Below are positions 54,022-63,134 of a stretch of 64,000 bases of DNA, piece by piece; position 1 is the first letter of the stretch; each line of letters opens with the position of its first letter. The translations under genes and the position numbers were made by a program. Source of the DNA: Ectothiorhodospiraceae bacterium 2226 (GTDB taxonomy: Bacteria; Pseudomonadota; Gammaproteobacteria; GCA-013348725); assembly GCA_013348725.1 (NCBI GenBank), contig CP054689.1, positions 1,848,501 to 1,912,500 of the forward strand. Direction: 5' to 3'. Under the pieces are notes generated by a model. The model was not told the DNA's origin, ran no database searches, and was given only the letters and a program-made list of their open reading frames with translations.

Positions 54022-54957
54022 TTAGCCACCACGGCCATACGCCTCGGCCTTGTCGATGAAGCGACGCAGCGCCCCGACGGCCTGTTCCAGGGCCACCGAG
54101 GCCTGCGGCCGCTCGGTCGACACGCGCGCCACCGCCACCGCGGTGTCGTCCAGCGCGGTCAAGATGCCTTCGTTGCGCGCCGAGAGCCCATTCAGCCGCT
54201 GCGTGGTGTCGTCGAGCAGCGCGAGGCGTCGCGTGAGCGCCTCGCGCTCGTCGTGCGCCAGATCGTGCGCATCCAGGCGACGGCGCACGTAAAGCGGATC
54301 AATGCTGCGCACCCCGTGAGCCAGCGACGCCATCGCGTTCAGGTTGTCCACCGCCGCGCGGCATACCTCGGCCACCAGTTCCCGCGAGCGAGTGTAGGTG
54401 ACTTCGCGCGGGTCGAACTTGGCATCCAGCACCTCGAGCGCATGCGCATAGCGGGTGTACAGGCGGTCGGCCTGCACCGCGAGGTCCGGACGGCGGGCAT
54501 CCAGCAGGCGCTGTTTGGCGGCCGCCAGCGCCTGCACCACGGCGTCGGCGCCGGCCGGCGGCCGGGCCGGGTCCAGCACCGCCACACCGGCCTCACGCTG
54601 GGCTCGTTCGAGCGCGGCGCGCTCGGCCGCCGCCGTCGCCTCGCGTTCGGCCTCCCGCCGCGCGGTGGCCCGTCCCGCGCGCCAGCGATGCCAGCGCCGC
54701 TCCACCGGCAGCGTCACCGCGATGGCCGCCAAGCCCGCCAACCAACCCGCGAGGGTGGGCGAGAACCCGCCCCACAGCGAGGTGAGCCACAGCACGAAGG
54801 CGAGGAAGGGCACCACCAGCCCGTAGCGCACCAGCGCCTTCCAGCGCCGCGGCGGCTCGCTCGCTACCGCCAGCCGCGGTTTGACCAGACCGACCACGAA
54901 CCACGGGATGCAGGAAAGCCAGAGCCCGTATGCGAAACCTTGCAGAAAGCCGAGCAT
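54022..54957 (-). CDS. XpaC-like membrane-anchored protein, TelA partner
   Basis: A 311-residue protein. Two to three membrane helices at the N-terminus (about 1-20, 45-62 and 66-88) are followed by a long charged helical region (EREATAAAERAALERAQREA), likely coiled coil, and a C-terminal all-helical part. It precedes telA in the same direction, the usual XpaC-TelA pairing; sequence identity to XpaC is inferred from this pairing and the topology. ATG 54957 follows AAGGTG. The preceding holin-like gene is 32 bases upstream. Confidence 0.65.
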   Translation of the reverse strand: MLGFLQGFAYGLWLSCIPWFVVGLVKPRLAVASEPPRRWKALVRYGLVVPFLAFVLWLTSLWGGFSPTLAGWLAGLAAIAVTLPVERRWHRWRAGRATARREAEREATAAAERAALERAQREAGVAVLDPARPPAGADAVVQALAAAKQRLLDARRPDLAVQADRLYTRYAHALEVLDAKFDPREVTYTRSRELVAEVCRAAVDNLNAMASLAHGVRSIDPLYVRRRLDAHDLAHDEREALTRRLALLDDTTQRLNGLSARNEGILTALDDTAVAVARVSTERPQASVALEQAVGALRRFIDKAEAYGRGG

Positions 54958-54989
54958 GGGCGGGCACCTTCGGAACGTGCGCCGCGGCC

Positions 54990-55352
54990 TCAGGCGGCCG
55001 GCAGCCGGATAAGGGCCTCGGCCACACTGCCGATGAGGCTCATCAACAGGGCGGCGAGCAGTGCCGTACCGAAGCTGCGCACGTGCAGGCGATGGGTCAG
55101 CTTCGACACCAGCAGCAGCACGATGGCGTTCACCACCCAGCGGGTGATGAAAGCCAGCAAAAAGCCGATGCCGAGCGTCACGATGCCGATCAGTACGAAC
55201 AGCAGCCACCCGATGAGGAAGTTCACGACCCCGAGCATGGCGGCGATGACGACCGCGTCCAGCGGCCGACGCACCTCCATGCCCGGTAGCAGGGCGGCCA
55301 CCACCAGCACGGACAGGCTGAGCACGAGCCATGAGAGCAGCAGTGAAATCAT
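54990..55352 (-). CDS. Holin-like four-helix membrane protein (PF04020 type)
   Basis: A 120-residue inner-membrane protein with about four hydrophobic segments and the family pattern LDAVVIAAMLGVVNFLIGW and VTLGIGFLLAFITRWVVNAI. Members are often annotated as phage holins, but the family is widespread in bacteria without prophage genes, and none are seen here. It lies directly upstream of the XpaC-like and TelA genes, so a membrane-stress function is more likely (inference). Confidence 0.8.
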   Translation of the reverse strand: MISLLLSWLVLSLSVLVVAALLPGMEVRRPLDAVVIAAMLGVVNFLIGWLLFVLIGIVTLGIGFLLAFITRWVVNAIVLLLVSKLTHRLHVRSFGTALLAALLMSLIGSVAEALIRLPAA

Positions 55353-55413
55353 GGTTCCAGCATAGGCGAGGATGCGCGCCTCGGCAGCGCCGCCGGGGCC
55401 GTCATGTTGCGGT

Positions 55414-55430
55414 ACGCAGGTGTTTGATCG
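55414..55430 (+). repeat. Short repeat, copy 1, upstream of tautomerase-like gene
   Basis: ACGCAGGTGTTTGATCG matches 55944-55960 at 16 of 17 bases. Both copies lie upstream of consecutive genes, 56 and 27 bases before the ATG, and may be shared regulatory sites. Confidence 0.5.
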
Positions 55431-55486
55431 AATATGCTGAAAGTGCACCCGCATGGGGGGCGCGGTCGGTGGCAGAGGGGGCGGAT

Positions 55487-55867
55487 ATGCCGTTCATCCA
55501 CGTCAGATCCTTGCCGTTCGAGCAGCCGCTCGACGTGCAGGCGGTAATCGAGGGGTTGAGCCAGGATTTCGCCGGCTCGACCGGCATCGCCCTGCAGCAT
55601 GTCACCGCGACCTGGACGTTCTTCGCGCCGGGCCATTACGCGGTAGCGGGGCTGGCCGCCTCTCACCAGCCGCGGCAGTCCCATCCCTTGCTGGTGGATT
55701 TGCTGGTTCCGGATCTCAACAGCGCCGACGACGTGCGCCGCATGCTCATCGCCGTCGCGTCCAGCCTCGCGCAGCGCACGCGGCTGCCGCGCGAGAATAT
55801 CTTCATCAACTGCCGGGCGGCGCGCTCGGGACGGGTATTCGACGAGGGGCGCATTGCGCGCTGGTGA
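55487..55867 (+). CDS. Tautomerase-superfamily-like protein
   Basis: A 126-residue protein starting Met-Pro (MPFIHVRSLPFEQPLD); the Pro becomes the N-terminal catalytic residue in the tautomerase superfamily after Met removal. The rest shows beta-alpha-beta: LQHVTATWTFFAPGHYA, then LLVDLLVPDLNSADD and a helix with FINCRAARSGRVF. The fold resembles one half of a MIF-type or malonate-semialdehyde-decarboxylase-like protein; this is a tentative call. It has GGGGGCGG before the ATG. Confidence 0.6.
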   Translation: MPFIHVRSLPFEQPLDVQAVIEGLSQDFAGSTGIALQHVTATWTFFAPGHYAVAGLAASHQPRQSHPLLVDLLVPDLNSADDVRRMLIAVASSLAQRTRLPRENIFINCRAARSGRVFDEGRIARW

Positions 55868-55943
55868 GTCGAGGGAGGCCTAGCAGGCTGTTGAAACTGC
55901 CTGCTAAACGCGAGGCAAGGGTTGCCTGGCCCGCCGATCGAGC

Positions 55944-55960
55944 ACGCAGGTGTTGGATCG
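55944..55960 (+). repeat. Short repeat, copy 2, upstream of VOC-type gene
   Basis: ACGCAGGTGTTGGATCG differs from 55414-55430 by one base. It lies 27 bases before the VOC gene ATG. Confidence 0.5.
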
Positions 55961-55987
55961 GCGTCGGCCACTGCAAAAGGAGGGCGC

Positions 55988-56413
55988 ATGCTCAAGTTCA
56001 TTCGATTTGCGGAGCTGCCGGTGACGGACCAGGACCGCGCCGTGCGCTTCTACACCACCAAGGTCGGCCTGGAGGTGGAGCAGAACGTACCGTACCAGGA
56101 CGGCTGGCGGTGGATCGAACTGTGCATCCCGGGCGCCCAGACCGGCCTGCTGTTCACGCCGCGCCCTAACGACGACGACTGGGACGTACCCAGCCTCATC
56201 ATCAGCGTGGACGACGTGCATGCGACCTACCGCGCCCTGCACGGCAAGGGGGTGCAGTTCACCCAGCCGCCCCTAGCCGCGCCCTGGAATCCCCGCGAGG
56301 TGTTCGCCCATTTCCGCGACAGCGAAGGAAACATCATCGAAATCGTGGCGCGCGCGCGACTGAGCCGCCGCGCGCGTACTTTTGCTCGCCGATGGGTGGC
56401 CGAATACGCGTGA
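55988..56413 (+). CDS. VOC-family protein
   Basis: A 141-residue glyoxalase/dioxygenase-superfamily protein. It has LKFIRFAELPVTDQDRAVRFYTTKVGLEVEQ at the start, a central TGLLFTP, and near the C-terminus FRDSEGNIIEIV, the usual Glu-bearing end. A metal site by His at the start is not obvious (Arg instead), so catalytic activity is uncertain. The C-terminal 20 residues are Arg-rich. It starts at ATG 55988 after AGGAGGGCGC. Confidence 0.85.
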   Translation: MLKFIRFAELPVTDQDRAVRFYTTKVGLEVEQNVPYQDGWRWIELCIPGAQTGLLFTPRPNDDDWDVPSLIISVDDVHATYRALHGKGVQFTQPPLAAPWNPREVFAHFRDSEGNIIEIVARARLSRRARTFARRWVAEYA

Positions 56414-56529
56414 GTGTGCTGTGATGCACTTCCCAAGCAGTTTCTGAGGGGTACACTAGCCCCATGTCCAAGAAGAGCATTGCCCGGCGTGTTCGCCTTC
56501 GCGGCGCGGCGCCGGGCCGGTAAAGTGCC

Positions 56530-57234
56530 ATGCGCCGAGTCCTCGTACTGAATGTCAAAGGTGGTTGCGGCAAGACCACCATTGCGACCAATATCGCGAG
56601 CCACTACGCCTGCCGCGGTCTGCGTACCGTCTTGATGGACTTCGACCCTCAAGCCAGCAGCACACAGTGGCTGCAGCAGCGGCCCGAAAACCTTCCCCCG
56701 ATCCACGGCGTGGCCGCCTACCGGAGACCGGGTGGCGTCACCTCTGCCTGGCACTTGCGCGTGCCGCCCGGCACCGATCGGATCGTGATGGACGCGCCGG
56801 CCGGGGTGGCCGGCCTGGAGTTGATGGACATGGTCCGCCAAGCCAACGAGGTCGTGATCCCTGTGTTGCCGTCGGCGATCGACATCCGCGCCTCCGCCGA
56901 TTTCATCCGCGATCTGCTGCTCAAGTGCAAGGTGCGCAGCCGCGGCGTGCGGGTCGGCCTGGTGGCGAACCGCGTGCGCCGCAGCACGGCGGTGTACGAC
57001 GCCCTGCGGCGTTTCCTGGCGGCGCTCGACTTGCCGCTGCTGACCGAACTGCGCGACGGTGAGAACTACCTGCTGGCGGCCGATCTGGGCGTCGGCGTGC
57101 ACGAGCTCGCGCGCGAGATGGCGGCCGAGTCGCTCGATGCCGATCTGAGCCAATGGCAGCCGCTGCTGCACTGGCTGGAGGCCGGGCCGCGCCACACGCC
57201 CGCGCCGGTGCCGGCGTATTCCCAGCGCTATTGA
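56530..57234 (+). CDS. ParA-family ATPase, orphan
   Basis: A 234-residue P-loop protein of the Walker-type ATPase group. It has KGGCGKTTIATNIASHYA (Walker A), DFDPQASSTQWL and VMDAPAGVAGLELMD, the latter being the second nucleotide strand. No ParB or parS is adjacent; other orphan ParA proteins position carboxysomes, chemoreceptors or flagella. A 19-codon ORF (56464-56523) lies just upstream with no ribosome site. It converges with the Omp85 gene. Confidence 0.88.
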   Translation: MRRVLVLNVKGGCGKTTIATNIASHYACRGLRTVLMDFDPQASSTQWLQQRPENLPPIHGVAAYRRPGGVTSAWHLRVPPGTDRIVMDAPAGVAGLELMDMVRQANEVVIPVLPSAIDIRASADFIRDLLLKCKVRSRGVRVGLVANRVRRSTAVYDALRRFLAALDLPLLTELRDGENYLLAADLGVGVHELAREMAAESLDADLSQWQPLLHWLEAGPRHTPAPVPAYSQRY

Positions 57235-57262
57235 GCGTTTCGGGGGCGCCTCTCGCCGCCGC

Positions 57263-58657
57263 CTAGAAAGTGGCGGAGGTGTAGCCGTAGACATGCGGGC
57301 TGTCGCGGTCGCCATAGGCGATGTCCAGCCCGAGCTCCGTGTCCACGAAGGCCTGGATGCGCCAGCGCAGGCCGAGGCCGCCGCCGGCGCGCAGTCGCGT
57401 CGGATCGACCCGCGAGTTGGTGGGGTAGGTATTGGCCAGGTCCAGAAACGTCGCGGCGCGTAACGCATTGACGCCGAACACCGGGGTCAGGACCTCGACG
57501 TTGGTCTGAAAATAGGCCTCGCCGGTGAACGAATCACGCCGGTAACCACGCAGGGTGCCGCCGCCGCCGATCCCATACGTCTCGCGGCCGAACAACCGCC
57601 CGTGTGAAAGCCCCAGTTCCATGTTGACCTCCAGGCTGGTATGCGGCCGACGGGTGATGGGGTGGTAGCGCCGGTAGTGGAACTGGTGGCGTGAATAACC
57701 GAAATCGCCCAGCGCCTCGTCGCCGTACTCGCCTTCATAGCCGTAGCTCTTGCCGACGCGGCTGAACAGCAGCTCATGGACGTCGGTGTACGCGACGCGG
57801 GTCAGCAGGCCCACCGCACGGCCGTCGGCGTCCTGCGGGATGGGCGCCTCGCTGCGCATCTCCAGGTCTTCCAGTCGCCAGGCCAAGCCCAGCCCAAACT
57901 GCGGGCCTAGCGGGCGCCCGCTCGGATCCAGCCAGCGCACCCCCATCACGACCAGCTCCTGCGATTCGCGCCGATAGAACGATTCATCGTCGCCGTTCAC
58001 CAACAGGTCGGCCAGCGTCACCCGCGGCATGACCGAGTGCCGCAGGGCGACGTCGACCCGGTAGACGGTGCCGAGCAGGCGCGGGTAGGAGTAGTCCAGG
58101 CTGGCGGTGTACTCGTCCACGTCCATGTCGGCGTACTCGCGCACCCGATAACCTACGCGCAGGCGCTGGTTGAGCCCCGCCAGGTTGTCGAAGCGCAGCT
58201 GCAGGCCGTACACGATATCGCCTTCCTGACGGCGATCCAGGCGCGGCACCGGCAGGAAGTAGTGGCGCTCGCGCACCCGTACGGTGAGGATCTGCTCCGC
58301 CCGTCCCGGGGCCGGGTCGAGCAGGAGGTCCACCTCGCGGAACAGGCCGAGGTCGAGCAGCGCTTGGCGCGAGTGGTCGATGAGGCCGGGCGTGGGGCGC
58401 ATGCCGGGCGCTACCAACAACTCCTGGAGAATGATTTCGTCTTGGGTGCGGCGATTGCCGATCAGGCGGATCTCGGCGATGGGTGCATCGGCGGGCACGG
58501 CATCGGGGCCGGCGGCTTCGTCGCGCGCGACGACCTGCCCCGCGCCGAGCGCGAGGAACAGACAAATCGCCAACGAGCCGATAAACCGCGCGTGCGTGTT
58601 ATCCGGCGACCGCCTGTGGCGGACGGGCGCCGCACACCACTTCCCCTGTGTGTACAA
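57263..58657 (-). CDS. Omp85/BamA-type outer-membrane protein with POTRA domain
   Basis: A 464-residue protein. A hydrophobic signal lies at about 30-45, followed by one POTRA-type domain (about 60-130: IAEIRLIGNRRTQDEIILQ). The remainder is a beta-barrel of the surface-antigen class (VGYRVREYADMDVDEY, and the Omp85 motif YGIGGGGTLRGYRRDSF) ending SATF. The start is uncertain because the N-terminal 25 residues look unlike a signal. It likely inserts or transports proteins or lipids at the outer membrane. Confidence 0.82.
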   Translation of the reverse strand: MYTQGKWCAAPVRHRRSPDNTHARFIGSLAICLFLALGAGQVVARDEAAGPDAVPADAPIAEIRLIGNRRTQDEIILQELLVAPGMRPTPGLIDHSRQALLDLGLFREVDLLLDPAPGRAEQILTVRVRERHYFLPVPRLDRRQEGDIVYGLQLRFDNLAGLNQRLRVGYRVREYADMDVDEYTASLDYSYPRLLGTVYRVDVALRHSVMPRVTLADLLVNGDDESFYRRESQELVVMGVRWLDPSGRPLGPQFGLGLAWRLEDLEMRSEAPIPQDADGRAVGLLTRVAYTDVHELLFSRVGKSYGYEGEYGDEALGDFGYSRHQFHYRRYHPITRRPHTSLEVNMELGLSHGRLFGRETYGIGGGGTLRGYRRDSFTGEAYFQTNVEVLTPVFGVNALRAATFLDLANTYPTNSRVDPTRLRAGGGLGLRWRIQAFVDTELGLDIAYGDRDSPHVYGYTSATF

Positions 58658-58906
58658 ACCTGCGCTTCCCTGCGTTCACCCCCGCCGCAGTGGCAGGTGA
58701 CGCGTCATTGTAATACTGGCCACTCCAGTATAGTTCCGGCTCCGGAATGCTGGGGCGGGACCGGCGCGGGCGGCGCCGTGGTGTCCCTGTTCGCGTCAAG
58801 CCCTTGATAAGGCAGACGAAGGTCGGCGATGGCGCCGTGGGGCGCCACGCTGAAGCACGCGCCCGAAACGCGTAGAATCCGCGCCGAGCGCGGGACGAGG
58901 GCCTAC

Positions 58907-60100
58907 ATGGAACGAGCGGACGTAGTGGTGATCGGCGCGGGGGCCGCCGGCTTGATGTGTGCCATCGAGGCGGGGCGGCGCGGGCGCCGCGTGCTGGTGT
59001 TGGAGCATGCGCGCAAGGCGGGCAACAAGATCCGCATGTCGGGCGGTGGGCGCTGCAACTTCACCAACTATCACGTCGGCCCCGAGCACTACCTCTGCGC
59101 CAATCCGCATTTCGTCAAGTCCGCCCTGAGTCGCTACACCCAATGGGACTTCATCGCCTTGGTGGAGCGCCACGGGGTGGCCTACCACGAGCGCGAACAC
59201 GGGCAGTTGTTCTGCGACGAGAGTTCCAAGGCCATCCTGGACCTGCTGCTGGCCGAGTGCCAGGCGGCGGGGGTACGGCTGCATACCCGCACCGAGGTCG
59301 ACACCGTCGCGCGCACCGAGGCTGGCTTTCGCGTGGAGAGCGGGCGCGGGGCCGTGGCCTGCACGTCGCTGGTGGTCGCCACCGGCGGCTTGTCCATCCC
59401 CTCCATGGGCGCCAGCCCGTTCGGCTACCGCATCGCCGAGCAGTTCGGGTTGGCGGTGCACCCACCCACCGCGGGGCTCGTGCCCTTCACCCTGCAACCG
59501 GAACACAAGACCCTCCTCGCCCCGCTCGCCGGGGTGTCGGCCGAGGCCCAGGTGCAGTGCGGGTCGCAGGCCTTTCGCGGCGGCGTGCTGTTTACCCACC
59601 GCGGCCTGAGCGGGCCGGCCATGCTGCAGATCTCGAGCTACTGGCGCCCCGGCGCGTGGCTCGACGTGGATTGGCTGCCCGAGCATGACCTGCAGGCGGA
59701 ACTGCACGCTTTGCGCGCGGTGCGGGCGGCGGTGCTGCTCAAGACGGTGCTCGCGCGCCACTTGCCGGCGCGTGCGGTGCCCGCGCTGCTCGGGGTTGCG
59801 GGCGTCGACGGCGCGCTGACGGAGCGGCCGCTTCGTACCCTCGCACCGCGCGAGTTGACCGAGGTCGCCCGCGCGCTGCACGGCTGGCGCATCCAGCCGG
59901 CGGGGACCGAGGGCTATCGCACGGCGGAGGTCACCCTCGGGGGCGTGGACTGCGACGCCGTGTCGTCCCAGACCTTCGAGGCGCGTGACGTAGCGGGGCT
60001 GTATTTTGTCGGCGAGGTGTTGGACGTCGCGGGCTGGCTCGGCGGCTACAACTTCCAGTGGGCGTGGTCCTCGGGCTGGTGCGCGGGCCAGTACGTGTAG
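58907..60100 (+). CDS. HI0933/YhiN-family flavoprotein
   Basis: A 397-residue FAD-dependent protein. It has the dinucleotide motif VVVIGAGAAGLMCAIEAGRRG, the HI0933-type segment RMSGGGRCNFTN, and a C-terminal VGEVLDVAGWLGGYNFQWAWSSG. These proteins are related to flavocytochromes and bacterial baiN; their roles are mostly unknown. ATG 58907 is preferred because the frame before it has no ribosome site. No operon partner. Confidence 0.9.
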   Translation: MERADVVVIGAGAAGLMCAIEAGRRGRRVLVLEHARKAGNKIRMSGGGRCNFTNYHVGPEHYLCANPHFVKSALSRYTQWDFIALVERHGVAYHEREHGQLFCDESSKAILDLLLAECQAAGVRLHTRTEVDTVARTEAGFRVESGRGAVACTSLVVATGGLSIPSMGASPFGYRIAEQFGLAVHPPTAGLVPFTLQPEHKTLLAPLAGVSAEAQVQCGSQAFRGGVLFTHRGLSGPAMLQISSYWRPGAWLDVDWLPEHDLQAELHALRAVRAAVLLKTVLARHLPARAVPALLGVAGVDGALTERPLRTLAPRELTEVARALHGWRIQPAGTEGYRTAEVTLGGVDCDAVSSQTFEARDVAGLYFVGEVLDVAGWLGGYNFQWAWSSGWCAGQYV

Positions 60101-60216
60101 CACGCGCAGGAGAACAGGCTGCTCACGCGGGGCGGGAACCCGTTGGCAGCGGGCAGGACCGCCTTCGTCCACATCCTCTAGGCTGAAACACGCGCCCGAC
60201 GTATCCGAGGTTTTCG

Positions 60217-60744
60217 ATGGCATTCGACAACGCACCGGTGAACCCCACCGAGCTCCCCCGTCTCGCGGAGGCACCGCTGGTGCCGGTGGCGGACAGCTAT
60301 CCGCGCTACCGCGCGCTGAGGAGCGCGCTGCGCTGGGCGCCGCTGGTTGCCCTCGCCGCGGTGGTGCCGCCGGCCTACGGGTTGCCGGTCGCGGCCGCCG
60401 CCGCGCTGCTGACGTTGGCGGGGGCGGCGGCCGTGGCGGCCACCGCCCTAGCTTGGCTGGAGGCGCGCCGCCGCGCCTGGGGTCTGCGGGAGCGGGATCT
60501 ACTTTATCGGCGCGGCTTGCTGGTCCGTCGCCTGACGGTGCTGCCGCTCGCGCGCGTGCAGCATATGGAGACGGCCAGTGGGCCGCTGGAGCGGGGGCTG
60601 GGGCTGGCGCGCCTGAGCTGTTTCACGGCGGGCGGCGCGAGCGCCGACCTGGTGCTGGAAGGGCTGCAGCGCGAGTCGGCCGACGCGGTGCGTCAATACG
60701 TGTTGGCGCGCATTCCCGAGCGCGAGGACGGCACCGGTGGCTGA
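60217..60744 (+). CDS. Bacterial PH-domain membrane protein, YdbS-like
   Basis: A 175-residue protein with two to three helices (about 45-75) followed by a PH-like beta domain starting with WGLRERDLLYRRGLLVRRLTVLPLARVQHME, the usual YdbS pattern. It overlaps the next gene by eight bases, so it should form a pair with YdbT. Both are membrane proteins of unknown role, reported in cell-envelope or antibiotic stress settings. Confidence 0.88.
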   Translation: MAFDNAPVNPTELPRLAEAPLVPVADSYPRYRALRSALRWAPLVALAAVVPPAYGLPVAAAAALLTLAGAAAVAATALAWLEARRRAWGLRERDLLYRRGLLVRRLTVLPLARVQHMETASGPLERGLGLARLSCFTAGGASADLVLEGLQRESADAVRQYVLARIPEREDGTGG

Positions 60745-62275
60745 GCCGGGGCAGTGGCATCACCTGTCGCCCTGGGCGGTGATGCTGCTGTGGGTGCGCG
60801 GGGTGATCGATTTCGTCCGCGAGAACCTGCCGCTGGTGGTGGGCGCGGGCGCGGGCGCCGCCTTCATCGAGGCGGTCGGGTTGCGCGAGGTGGCCCTGGC
60901 GGCCGTGGTGCTGCTCGCGGGCGCGGGCCTGCTGAGTCTGCAGTACTACCGCCGCTTTCGCTTTCGCCTCGAGGGCGACGTACTGTTCGTGCAGCGCGGG
61001 CTGTTCGAGCGGCGCGAGCTGAAAGTCGCCGCGGACCGCGTGCAGCACGTGACCATCGATCAACCGGCTTACATGCGCCCGTTCGGGGTCGTGCGCTTCA
61101 GCCTCGAGACGCCGGGCGGCGCCACTACCGAGGTGGAATTGCCCGGTATTGCGCGCGCCTATGCAGAAACCCTGCGCGACGCCTTGGGCGCGGCCCGCAC
61201 ACGCGCGGCGGCGGGCGATGACGAGGGCGAGGCGCGGCCCGCGCCGCCCGCCCGGACCCTGTTTCGTCTCGGCGGGGGCGGCCTCACGCTGCACGGGGTG
61301 GTGAGCAACTACGCCTACGTGCTCGCCGCCGCGCTCACGCCGCTGCTGCAGCCGCTGGAGCGCGCCGCCCGCGCGCGGTTCGGGCCGTGGGAGGAGGTCG
61401 CCTGGCTCGCCTGGGCGAGCGACCATCCGGTGCTGTTTGCCGGGGTCGCCCTCGCGACCCTGCTGTTCGCCATGGTGACCGCCTCGGTACTGGCAGCGTG
61501 GTTCCGCTTTTTCGACTACCGCCTGCTGCGCAAGGAGGGTCGCTACGTACAGACCAGCGGCCTGCTGAGCCGCCAGGAACAGGCCTTGCCGGCGGCCAAG
61601 CTGCAGTCGGTGGACTGGGTGCAGACCGCGCTCGGCCGTCTGCTGGGGCGGGGCCACTTGGTGTGTCACCAATACGGCGGGGTCGCGCCGGGCGTGGAGC
61701 ACCTGGGGCACAGTTTTCTGGTGCCGGGACTGGATCGCGCCTCGGCGACGCGGCTGAGCGCCGAGTTTTGGCCGGGGCTCGAGGTCGGCGCTTGGCGCCC
61801 GGTGCACGCCGCCTACCGCCGGGTGCAGGCCCTGCGGCTCGGCGCCGGCATCACGGGCACCGTGTTGCTGGTCGCGGCGTTGACCGGCGAGCCGCGCGCC
61901 GCGTGGATGCTTCTGGTGGTTGCGCCGCTCGCGTGGGGGCTGGCCCACTTGCAGTGGCGCGCGCTGGCTTGGCAGAGCGCTCGCTACACGCTGGTGCGCC
62001 GCGGCCTGCTCGGGCGGCGCACAGTGCAGTTTCCGCTCGAGCATGTGCAGACGGTGACGTTGCGCCAGAGCTGGTTTCAGCGCCGGCGGAGGCTGGCATC
62101 GCTTGAGCTCGTCCTGCCGAGCGGCCCGGTCTCGATTCCCTATATCGAGGAGGCCGAGGCCCGACGCATGGCCGACGAGGCGCTGTTCCGCGTCGAGCGC
62201 CTGTTCCCGCGCGGCGTAACCCCCGCGGCAGCCCAGGGCGGCACTGGTGAGCCTGATGTGCTTGATGTAACCTGA
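60737..62275 (+). CDS. Bacterial PH-domain membrane protein, YdbT-like
   Basis: A 512-residue protein with three PH-like units, each built as a basic loop then a RVQHVT-type strand: RFRLEGDVLFVQRGLF (about 75), YVQTSGLLSRQEQALPAAKLQSV (about 270), and YTLVRRGLLGRRTVQFPLEHVQTVTL (about 418). Membrane helices lie between. It starts at GTG 60737 and overlaps the YdbS-like gene. Complete length for YdbT. Confidence 0.88.
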   Translation: MAEPGQWHHLSPWAVMLLWVRGVIDFVRENLPLVVGAGAGAAFIEAVGLREVALAAVVLLAGAGLLSLQYYRRFRFRLEGDVLFVQRGLFERRELKVAADRVQHVTIDQPAYMRPFGVVRFSLETPGGATTEVELPGIARAYAETLRDALGAARTRAAAGDDEGEARPAPPARTLFRLGGGGLTLHGVVSNYAYVLAAALTPLLQPLERAARARFGPWEEVAWLAWASDHPVLFAGVALATLLFAMVTASVLAAWFRFFDYRLLRKEGRYVQTSGLLSRQEQALPAAKLQSVDWVQTALGRLLGRGHLVCHQYGGVAPGVEHLGHSFLVPGLDRASATRLSAEFWPGLEVGAWRPVHAAYRRVQALRLGAGITGTVLLVAALTGEPRAAWMLLVVAPLAWGLAHLQWRALAWQSARYTLVRRGLLGRRTVQFPLEHVQTVTLRQSWFQRRRRLASLELVLPSGPVSIPYIEEAEARRMADEALFRVERLFPRGVTPAAAQGGTGEPDVLDVT

Positions 62276-62303
62276 AAAAGTACCCGTTCGAGGGAGGTGG
62301 CAG

Positions 62304-62510
62304 ATGGAAAAGAACGTCGGTCATCCGCTGGACAAGACGCTGCGCATCGTGGTCGGCGTCGCGCTCCTCAGTCTGATCTTCCTGCTCGAAGGGCCGGCGC
62401 GCTGGATCGGCCTGATCGGCATCATCCCCATCGTCACGGTGTTCATCGGCTGGTGTCCCGGCTGGGCCCTGCTCGGGGTCAACACCCGGCGACGTCCCGG
62501 TCATTTCTGA
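62304..62510 (+). CDS. DUF2892 (YgaP-like) inner-membrane protein
   Basis: A 68-residue protein with two hydrophobic segments (about 13-28 and 33-52) and the family text LDKTLRIVVGVALL, GLIGIIPIVTVFIGWCPGW. In YgaP this region follows a rhodanese domain; here it is a free-standing protein with no rhodanese beside it. The ATG at 62304 follows GGAGGTGGCAG. Role unknown. Confidence 0.85.
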   Translation: MEKNVGHPLDKTLRIVVGVALLSLIFLLEGPARWIGLIGIIPIVTVFIGWCPGWALLGVNTRRRPGHF

Positions 62511-62534
62511 CGCGGACGGGATCGGTGCGCGCCT

Positions 62535-62897
62535 TCAGCGCCGCCGGGCGAGCTCGCTGAGGTAGCTCGAGTAGCGCATTTCCACCAGTTCGCCGCGCAC
62601 CGCGCGCGCCAGCAGCGCGAGGAACTTCTCGTTCGCGTCGGCGGCGTCGTCCGGGATTAACAGGCTTTCCCCCGAACGCAGCCGCAGGCGGATGCCATCG
62701 ACCAGCGCGTTGGGATCGGCGTCGGTCACGAGGTAGAGCGGACACTCCTCGAACGCGGCGATCTCGTGCACGTTCAACCAGCACTCGCGTGCCTCGAAGC
62801 TGGTCTGCGGGCGACAGCGGGCCGGATGCCCCTTGCCGAAGTGTTCGACGGGCGGGACGTGTTCTTCGGTCAGGGGAAAGAGCTTGATGAACGACAT
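62535..62897 (-). CDS. Conserved hypothetical protein, 120 aa
   Basis: A small soluble protein with a PH- or beta-like start (FIKLFPLTEEHVPPVEHFGKGHPARC), three Cys (ARC, EARECWLN, EECPLYL) and a charged helix (ADANEKFLALLARAVRGELVE). The Cys are not in a known metal pattern. I do not recognise it. It converges with the DUF2892 gene and diverges from the ferredoxin reductase 237 bases away. Confidence 0.6.
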   Translation of the reverse strand: MSFIKLFPLTEEHVPPVEHFGKGHPARCRPQTSFEARECWLNVHEIAAFEECPLYLVTDADPNALVDGIRLRLRSGESLLIPDDAADANEKFLALLARAVRGELVEMRYSSYLSELARRR

Positions 62898-63134
62898 CGG
62901 GGCAGCCTCGGCGTGGCTCGAGCCGTCAGTCTACACCGAGCGCCGGCGCGGCCGCGCACGCGGGGAAAGGCGGGTATCGTAGTCCAGGCTGCTGAGGGTG
63001 GCCGCCGGGAACGCCCGCCGCCGCTTGCAGTCCCATCCAGGAGTTCCAGGCGGTGGCGCGTTTATAGCAGCCTCGCGGCTGTGTTAGTTTGAATGGTTGG
63101 CCGCCGGCGGGGCGGCGCCAGTGGAGGACAGGTT

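Noticed and set aside
54990-55352. Prophage holin
   Set aside because: Family name only; no other phage gene, integrase or attachment site is seen around it.
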